From assembly GCA_946405135.1 (NCBI GenBank), contig CAMJGD010000004.1, positions 124,001 through 188,000 on the forward strand: a stretch of DNA of 64,000 nucleotides, read 5' to 3'. Position 1 is the first letter of the stretch. Each line of letters starts with the position of its first letter. The stretch is from an uncultured Clostridiaceae bacterium (lineage in GTDB: Bacteria; Bacillota; Clostridia; Clostridiales; Clostridiaceae). Positions 56,242 to 64,000 of this stretch are shown piece by piece. The notes below the pieces were generated by a model. That model worked only from the letters and a program-made list of their open reading frames with translations. It was not told where the DNA came from and ran no database searches. The position numbers and the translations under genes are program-made.

Positions 56242-58485
56242 ATGGATTTAGTGAAGTTGCTTAATAAAGAACAATATGAGGCAGTTACCACCATAGAAGG
56301 ACCTGTACTTATACTGGCTGGAGCTGGTTCAGGAAAAACCAGAGTCCTAACTTATAGAATAGCCCATATGATACAGGATTTAAATATATATCCTTCTCAA
56401 ATACTAGCCATAACCTTTACTAATAAAGCTGCAGGTGAAATGAAGGATAGGGTTAGATCTCTTATAGGAAATGAAGTAGACAGCATGTGGATATCTACCT
56501 TTCACTCCAGTTGTGTAAGAATATTGAGAAGAGAAATAGACAAGATAGGTTATAAAAAGGATTTTACTATATATGATACCTATGACCAAAAAGCACTTAT
56601 AAAGCAATGCATGGAAGAACTTAAAATAAGCGATAAAGATATAACAGAAAACGAGATAGTATCTAAGATAGGAAGGGCCAAGGATAATTTGGTTGCTCCA
56701 GCTCAATTTAAAAGAGAACATGAAAGTAATTATAGGGAAAATAAAATAGCAGAAGCTTATTTACTTTATCAGAAAAAACTTAAAAGCAATAATGCTTTAG
56801 ATTTTGATGATCTAATATTCAAAACCATAGAACTTTTTAATACTAATAAGGATGTATTGGAATTTTATCAGAGAAAGTTTAAATATATAATGATAGATGA
56901 ATATCAGGATACTAACAGGTGTCAGTATGAATTTGTAAGGCTTCTTGCAGAATCCCATCATAATATATGTGTTGTGGGAGATGATGATCAATGCATATAT
57001 GCCTGGAGAGGTGCTGATATAAGAAATATTTTGGACTTTGAAAAAGATTATCCTCATACTAAAGTAATTAAATTGGAACAAAATTATAGATCTGTAGAAA
57101 ATATATTAAAAGCTGCCAATGGAGTTATAGAAAATAACAGTGAAAGAAAAAGTAAGGTACTAAGAACCACTAATTCTAAAGGAGAAAAGATAAAATTATA
57201 TAGAGCTTATTCAGATATGGATGAAGCAAATTTTGTAGCTTCTGAAATTAGCAAGCTAGTAGAGAAGGATAACAAAAATTATAGAGATTTTGCTATACTC
57301 TATAGAACTAATGCTCAATCTCGTATATTTGAGGACTGCTTTATAAAGAGAGATATACCCTATAGGATTATAGGTGGACTAAAATTCTATGATAGAAAAG
57401 AAATAAAAGATGTTATGGCTTATCTTAAATTTATAAACAATCCAGATGATGATATAAGTTTAAAGAGGATAATAAATGTACCAAAGAGAAGTATAGGAGA
57501 TGCTACAGTAAGTAAGCTTCAGGAATTTGCTAATTCTATAGAAGATAGCTTATATAATGTAGTAGTGGATGTAGAAAGTATTCCAGGGTTAACTGCAAGA
57601 AACATTAATGCTATATTAAAATTTAAAGAAATTATTGAGGATTTCATGGATATGAAGGAGCAATTACCAGTATCCCATTTTATAGAGTATATATTAGATA
57701 AGAGCGGATATATGAGAGAGCTTACAAATTCTAAAAATCCTGAAGATGAAAGCAGAGTAGAAAATTTAAAGGAACTAGTATCTGCTGCAGTGGATTTTGA
57801 AAAATCTTCTGAAGATAAGACTTTATCTGCATTTTTGGAAAAGACTACTCTTATATCAGATGTAGATAACTTTGATGAAAATGCGGATTCTGTAGTGCTT
57901 ATGACTATCCATAGTGCCAAAGGATTAGAATTTCCTGTAGTATTCATGGTAGGTATGGAAAATGGTATATTCCCTGGAGCGGCCTCAATGAATGACCCTA
58001 AGGAGATGGAAGAATCAAGGAGACTCTGCTATGTGGGAATAACAAGAGCTAAAGAGGAGCTTTATATGACTTCTGCAGAAGTTAGGAGAGTTTTTGGAAG
58101 GACTGTAAGCTATGCACCTTCTGATTTTTTAAATGAAATTTCTGCAGAATTAAAAGAGCATTTAAGCGTAAACAGAAGTACTAATCCAGGCAGAATTTAT
58201 AATAATACTGTAAATACAAATCCTCACAGCTTAAGGGCTTCTATGAAAGAAGCTTCTATGGAGGCTGCTTTTAAAAGCATAGATGAAGCGTTAAAAGGCA
58301 GCAGTAGCAAAAGCCTTACTGAAGCAGAAGCAGTTATGGGAAGAAAGATAAAACATTCTAAATTTGGAGTAGGTACTATAATAAAAACATCAAAAGAAAA
58401 TGGAGACCTTAAAGTAACCATAGCTTTTGATAATATGGGTGTAAAACACTTTATGCTCAGTATGACTCCCTTAGAGCTTTTATAA
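56242..58485 (+). CDS. pcrA: ATP-dependent DNA helicase PcrA (UvrD family)
   Basis: 3'-5' helicase for repair and replication. The 747-aa protein has all family motifs: Q-motif LNKEQYEAV, Walker A GAGSGKTRVL (near 27-36), FTNKAAGEMKDR, DEYQDTNRCQYEFVR, GDDDQCIYAWRGAD, LEQNYRS, and VVLMTIHSAKGLEFPVV with the RRLCYVGITRAKEELY box. The C-terminal 60 residues (VMGRKIKHSKFGVGTIIK...) are the UvrD/PcrA tail that binds RNA polymerase. TAAGGAG precedes the ATG. It is followed by ligA within 22 bp. Confidence 0.97.
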   Translation: MDLVKLLNKEQYEAVTTIEGPVLILAGAGSGKTRVLTYRIAHMIQDLNIYPSQILAITFTNKAAGEMKDRVRSLIGNEVDSMWISTFHSSCVRILRREIDKIGYKKDFTIYDTYDQKALIKQCMEELKISDKDITENEIVSKIGRAKDNLVAPAQFKREHESNYRENKIAEAYLLYQKKLKSNNALDFDDLIFKTIELFNTNKDVLEFYQRKFKYIMIDEYQDTNRCQYEFVRLLAESHHNICVVGDDDQCIYAWRGADIRNILDFEKDYPHTKVIKLEQNYRSVENILKAANGVIENNSERKSKVLRTTNSKGEKIKLYRAYSDMDEANFVASEISKLVEKDNKNYRDFAILYRTNAQSRIFEDCFIKRDIPYRIIGGLKFYDRKEIKDVMAYLKFINNPDDDISLKRIINVPKRSIGDATVSKLQEFANSIEDSLYNVVVDVESIPGLTARNINAILKFKEIIEDFMDMKEQLPVSHFIEYILDKSGYMRELTNSKNPEDESRVENLKELVSAAVDFEKSSEDKTLSAFLEKTTLISDVDNFDENADSVVLMTIHSAKGLEFPVVFMVGMENGIFPGAASMNDPKEMEESRRLCYVGITRAKEELYMTSAEVRRVFGRTVSYAPSDFLNEISAELKEHLSVNRSTNPGRIYNNTVNTNPHSLRASMKEASMEAAFKSIDEALKGSSSKSLTEAEAVMGRKIKHSKFGVGTIIKTSKENGDLKVTIAFDNMGVKHFMLSMTPLELL

Positions 58486-58501
58486 TTATTTGATGAGGTG
58501 A

Positions 58502-60502
<2,001 letters not shown>

Positions 60503-60626
60503 TAAATAAATTATTACATTTTTGCCAATGTACAATTTAATATTCATTTTTTTATAAAATCATGTATAATATATAATTAAGGGACTATAGGGGTTTGCAT
60601 AAAATTCCATATAGGAGGATAGTAGG

Positions 60627-60896
60627 ATGAAAAAGTTGATTAACTATATTTCGTGGATATCAGTTTTATTTACTATAAGTACTATAATATTAACACTACT
60701 AACTACATATCAATTTGCCTATATAAAATATTTTAGCAATTACTATGCTGTTCAAACAGGATTATGCTTAACTATGATTTTTTGGGCTATTAGATTCTGG
60801 AATTGGGATAATTTGGATTCAAGGGTTGCTTATTCTCTTATATGCATATCCATAGCAGCAGGTTCTATATTTTTTAGACTTATGGATGTTTTTTAA
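60627..60896 (+). CDS. Small membrane protein, unknown function
   Basis: An 89-aa protein with two or three hydrophobic spans (about 5-27, 44-58 and 67-82) and a Trp-rich stretch (FWAIRFWNWDN) between them. I do not recognise it. TAGGAGG lies about 8 bp before the ATG, and it has its own terminator, so it is likely a real gene between ligA and gatC. Confidence 0.7.
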   Translation: MKKLINYISWISVLFTISTIILTLLTTYQFAYIKYFSNYYAVQTGLCLTMIFWAIRFWNWDNLDSRVAYSLICISIAAGSIFFRLMDVF

Positions 60897-60916
60897 ATTA
60901 ATTTATAATCACTTAT

Positions 60917-60956
60917 AAAATGAACATTTGGCAGTTTGTCAAATGTTCATTTTTTG
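60917..60956 (+). terminator. Terminator before gatC
   Basis: AAAATGAACATTTG (60917-60930) pairs perfectly with 60940-60953 around GCAGTTTGT, and more T's follow. Confidence 0.9.
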
Positions 60957-61016
60957 TATAACATATAATTATATTATGGTTGATTAAAAAGGTTGATATT
61001 GAAAGGAAAGGTAACT

Positions 61017-61304
61017 ATGGAATTTTACAAAGAAGATATAGAATATATAGCAAAGCTTGCAAGGTTAGAATTTACAGAAGAAGAAAAATACTCTATAGGA
61101 CAAGACTTAAATAAAGTGATGGAATATATTAAAAAGCTAAAAGAAATAGATACAGAAGCAGTAGATATAGTGATAAATCCCTACTATATGGAAAATGACT
61201 TTAGAGAAGATGAGAAGACAACCTCTTTAGATATAAAATCTGCAATATATAATGCTCCAGAAATTTTAGAAGATTATATAAAAGTACCTAAAGTAATAGA
61301 GTAA
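61017..61304 (+). CDS. gatC: Asp-tRNA(Asn)/Glu-tRNA(Gln) amidotransferase subunit C
   Basis: Stabilises the GatA-GatB complex. The 95-aa protein starts MEFYKEDIEYIAKLARLEFT, the family signature, and has the conserved PYYMENDFREDE loop and the C-terminal APEILEDYIKVPKVIE. ATG 61017 follows GGAAAGG by 5-6 bp; an upstream start at 60993 lacks a site and adds eight residues. It is the first gene of gatCAB, the pathway used by most Gram-positives to make Gln-tRNA or Asn-tRNA. Confidence 0.94.
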   Translation: MEFYKEDIEYIAKLARLEFTEEEKYSIGQDLNKVMEYIKKLKEIDTEAVDIVINPYYMENDFREDEKTTSLDIKSAIYNAPEILEDYIKVPKVIE

Positions 61305-61322
61305 AAGGGGTGGAAAAATAGA

Positions 61323-62756
61323 ATGGAATTATATAGTTTAAAAGCTCATGAAACTATAGATCTTATAGAAAAGAAACAGGTAACAGTAAGAGAAGTAATT
61401 GAATGTTACATTAAAAGAATAGAAGATATAGATGATAAAATAGGAGCTTTTTTGTTTAAGGATGAAGAAGGAGCTTTAAAAAGGGCAGAAGAAATAGATA
61501 ATAAGATTTTAAAAGGAATTAAGCCAGGAAGGCTGTGGGGACTTCCTATAGGTGTTAAAGATAATATATGTGTTAAAGCTATGAAAAACACTTGTGGTTC
61601 TAAAATGCTTGAAAATTATATATCTCCCTATGATTCTCAAGTGGCAGAAGCTATTAAAAAGGAAGATGGAATTATTATAGGTAAACTTAATATGGATGAA
61701 TTTGCTATGGGTTCTTCTAATGAAAATAGTGCTTTTAATGTGGTAAGAAATCCTTGGGATCTAAACAGAGTACCAGGAGGATCTTCTGGAGGCTCTTCAG
61801 CTGCAGTAGCTTCTTATGAAGTGCCTTTTTCTTTAGGTACAGATACAGGAGGATCTGTAAGACAGCCTGCAGCGTTCTGTGGAGTTGTAGGTCTTAAGCC
61901 TACATATGGAAGAATATCTAGATATGGAATAGTAGCTTTTGGGTCCACTCTAGATCAGGTAGGTCCTATAGCTAGGGATGTGAGGGATTGCGCATTACTT
62001 ACTCAGTGTTTAGCGGGAAAAGATAAAAAAGACTCTACTACTGCAGAGAAAGAAGTAGCAGACTATGCTAGATACCTTCATAAAGATTTAAGGGGAAAAA
62101 AAGTAGGAATACCTAAAGAATTTTTTGGTGAAGGGTTAGAAGAAGGAGTAAGAGCTGAAGTAAATAAAGCTATAAGAGTATTAGAGGAAAATGGGGCATT
62201 AGTAGAGGAATGCTCCATGAAGCTAATAGATTACGCATTGCCGGCTTATTATATAATATCCAGTGGAGAAGCTTCCTCTAATCTTGCTAGATTTGATGGA
62301 GTAAAATATGGTCTTAGAAGTGAAGTTTTTAATGATTACAAAGATATTTACTATAAAACAAGAAGTGAAGGCTTTGGAAAAGAAGTAAAAAGAAGAATAA
62401 TGCTTGGCACCTATGTTCTTTCATCAGGCTATTATGATGAATATTATAAAAAAGCTTTAAAGGTAAGAAGTCTTATAATAGAAGAATTCAAAAGTGTTTT
62501 TAAAAAATATGATGCCTTAGTATGTCCAGTAGCTCCTACTACTGCCTTTAAGTTAGGAGAAAAATCTAAAGATGTTCTCTCCATGTATTTATCAGATAAA
62601 TATACGGTGCCTGCCAGTATAGCAGGTATACCAGCTATTTCTGTACCTTGTGGTATGTGTAATGGTCTTCCAGTAGGTATTCAGATAATGGGAAATTATT
62701 TTGAGGAAGAAACTTTGTTTCAAATGGCTTATAGCCTTGAGCAGACATTAAATTAA
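61323..62756 (+). CDS. gatA: Asp-tRNA(Asn)/Glu-tRNA(Gln) amidotransferase subunit A
   Basis: The glutaminase subunit. The 477-aa protein is an amidase-signature enzyme with the Ser-cisSer-Lys triad: Lys in GVKDNI (near 79-84), Ser in [13 protein letters not shown] (near 148-160), and [22 protein letters not shown] (near 169-190). The glutamine-binding C-terminal part ([15 protein letters not shown]) is complete. Its ATG is 19 bp after the gatC stop, behind an AAAGGGG site. Confidence 0.97.
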   Translation: MELYSLKAHETIDLIEKKQVTVREVIECYIKRIEDIDDKIGAFLFKDEEGALKRAEEIDNKILKGIKPGRLWGLPIGVKDNICVKAMKNTCGSKMLENYISPYDSQVAEAIKKEDGIIIGKLNMDEFAMGSSNENSAFNVVRNPWDLNRVPGGSSGGSSAAVASYEVPFSLGTDTGGSVRQPAAFCGVVGLKPTYGRISRYGIVAFGSTLDQVGPIARDVRDCALLTQCLAGKDKKDSTTAEKEVADYARYLHKDLRGKKVGIPKEFFGEGLEEGVRAEVNKAIRVLEENGALVEECSMKLIDYALPAYYIISSGEASSNLARFDGVKYGLRSEVFNDYKDIYYKTRSEGFGKEVKRRIMLGTYVLSSGYYDEYYKKALKVRSLIIEEFKSVFKKYDALVCPVAPTTAFKLGEKSKDVLSMYLSDKYTVPASIAGIPAISVPCGMCNGLPVGIQIMGNYFEEETLFQMAYSLEQTLN

Positions 62757-62793
62757 AACTATTCTCTAAACTTAATTTAAAGGAGTGAGCAAT

Positions 62794-64000
62794 ATGGAGT
62801 TTGAAGCTGTCATAGGATTAGAGGTTCATGTAGAACTTTCCACTGCTACAAAGATATTTTGCGGCTGTTCTACGGAATTTGGAGGAAAACCTAACAGTCA
62901 TGTTTGTCCTATATGCTTGGGATTACCGGGAGCTTTGCCTAAACTAAATAAAAAGGTTATAGAATATGCTATTAAAGCAGGGTTAGCTTTAAATTGTAAT
63001 ATAAATAGAAAAGTTAGAATGGATAGAAAAAATTATTTTTATCCAGACTGCCCAAAAAACTATCAGATAACACAATATGATTTACCCCTTTGCACAGAAG
63101 GTCACATAGATATAGAATGCTATGGAGAGACTAAGAGCATAGGCATAGAAAGGATACATATAGAAGAAGATGCAGGAAAGCTTATTCATACAGAAGAGGG
63201 TACTTTAATAGATTACAATAGAGCTGGAGTACCTCTCATTGAAATAGTATCTAAGCCAGATATGAGAACTCCGGAAGAGGCAAGGCTTTATATGCAAAAG
63301 CTTAAGAGTATATTAAAAGCTATAAAGGTTTCTGATTGCAAGATGGAAGAAGGCTCTTTAAGATGTGATGGAAATATATCCATAAGAAAAAAAGGAGATA
63401 AGGATTTTGGTATAAAATCAGAGATAAAGAATTTAAACTCTTTTAAATCTTTAGAAAAGGCTCTTCAATATGAGTATGACAGGCAGGTAAATGCTATAAG
63501 GAATAAAGAAAAGTTATATTCTGAAACTAGAAGATGGGATGAAAATAAAAATCAAACTCTAGTTATGAGAAAAAAAGAAGAGGCTAAAGATTACAGGTAT
63601 TTTCCAGAAGGGGATCTAAGAACTATTAATATATCTGAAAAATGGATAGAGGATATAAAAAATTCTATACCAGAACTACCAGATGAAAAGTCTAAACGAT
63701 TTACTGAAATGTTTAAAATTCCTAAATATGATGCTGAAATATTGACTTCGGATGAACATATGGCGAATTTTTTTGAAAAAACTTTAAAGTACAATGAAGA
63801 TGCAAAGGCTGTGTCTAATTGGATGCTGGGAGATATACTAAAAATAGTAAATGAAAAAGCTATAGAATTTAAAGACTTGCCTTTTTCATCAGAGCAGCTA
63901 GGGGAACTTATAGACTGCATAAAAGAAGGATTAATATCTACTAGCATAGGTAAAACAGTTTTAAATTATATGTTTGATACTGGAATGTCCCCAAAGACTA
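62794..64000 (+). CDS. gatB: Asp-tRNA(Asn)/Glu-tRNA(Gln) amidotransferase subunit B (3' end outside window)
   Basis: Kinase/transferase subunit that phosphorylates the misacylated tRNA and passes ammonia from GatA. About 402 residues are visible and the frame stays open to the window end. It starts MEFEAVIGLEVHVELSTATK, with the zinc Cys quartet CGCSTEFG and HVCPICLGLPGALP, and continues YFYPDCPKNYQITQYDLP and IHIEEDAGKL. The last 70 or so residues, including most of the YqeY-like tail, are missing because of the edge. AAGGAG precedes the ATG. Confidence 0.96.
   Translation, partial: MEFEAVIGLEVHVELSTATKIFCGCSTEFGGKPNSHVCPICLGLPGALPKLNKKVIEYAIKAGLALNCNINRKVRMDRKNYFYPDCPKNYQITQYDLPLCTEGHIDIECYGETKSIGIERIHIEEDAGKLIHTEEGTLIDYNRAGVPLIEIVSKPDMRTPEEARLYMQKLKSILKAIKVSDCKMEEGSLRCDGNISIRKKGDKDFGIKSEIKNLNSFKSLEKALQYEYDRQVNAIRNKEKLYSETRRWDENKNQTLVMRKKEEAKDYRYFPEGDLRTINISEKWIEDIKNSIPELPDEKSKRFTEMFKIPKYDAEILTSDEHMANFFEKTLKYNEDAKAVSNWMLGDILKIVNEKAIEFKDLPFSSEQLGELIDCIKEGLISTSIGKTVLNYMFDTGMSPKT

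Overview
The window is AT-rich, uses Shine-Dalgarno-led ATG/GTG/TTG starts and AGA-dominated arginine codons, and carries a clostridial fermentation gene set (etfBA-hbd, NADPH butanol dehydrogenase, NfnAB, [FeFe] hydrogenase), HrcA/CIRCE-controlled groESL, a purine riboswitch on guaBA and GatCAB. This points to a Clostridium sensu stricto chromosome. Species was not determined. No rRNA, tRNA, CRISPR array, transposase or prophage was seen.

Layout. 1-2866: the 3' part of a butyryl-CoA synthesis operon (etfB, etfA, hbd). 2973-6875: a sigma-54 activator, a small membrane protein, repeated candidate activator sites, a near-consensus -24/-12 promoter and an iron alcohol dehydrogenase, which reads as a self-contained regulatory unit. 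6895-12473: nfnAB, a Cys-motif protein, 8-oxoguanine glycosylase and a group B-type [FeFe] hydrogenase. Both nfnAB and the hydrogenase have an upstream site matching the Rex operator at 13 of 14 conserved bases. 12578-15213: three membrane proteins. 15438-17582: CIRCE-groES-groEL. 17688-31884: a type IV pilus locus (prepilin peptidase, ATPase, platform, major pilin, PilM/N/O, three minor-pilin-like genes) ending in a 1075-aa secreted VWA/PA14-like protein that looks like a functional counterpart of the PilY1 tip protein. 32021-35267: guanine riboswitch and guaB-guaA.

35361-41992 looks like an accessory module: a divergent membrane-anchored XRE regulator, a two-component system, an ABC ATPase with an FtsX-type permease, and a small membrane methyltransferase. 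This layout is typical of cell-envelope stress or antimicrobial-peptide response. A 920-bp AT-rich spacer with a CodY-like box precedes oppABCDF (42913-48578). The remainder is housekeeping (pgi, yaiI, rsuA-like, yerC-like, pcrA, ligA, gatCAB) with a few clostridial proteins of unknown role, notably a seven-module triple-tyrosine protein followed by a lytic transglycosylase. gatB runs off the window end.

Themes. Redox control links butyryl-CoA formation, NADPH supply (NfnAB), alcohol formation and H2 production, with two proposed inputs: Rex (NADH/NAD+) and a sigma-54 activator. The least ordinary part is the pilus operon, whose end combines minor pilins, a beta-helix-like pilin and a VWA/PA14 protein without an LPXTG anchor. 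Two near-identical long hairpins about 8 kb apart may be a dispersed palindromic repeat family. All functional calls rest on reading motifs and gene order; no database search was run.
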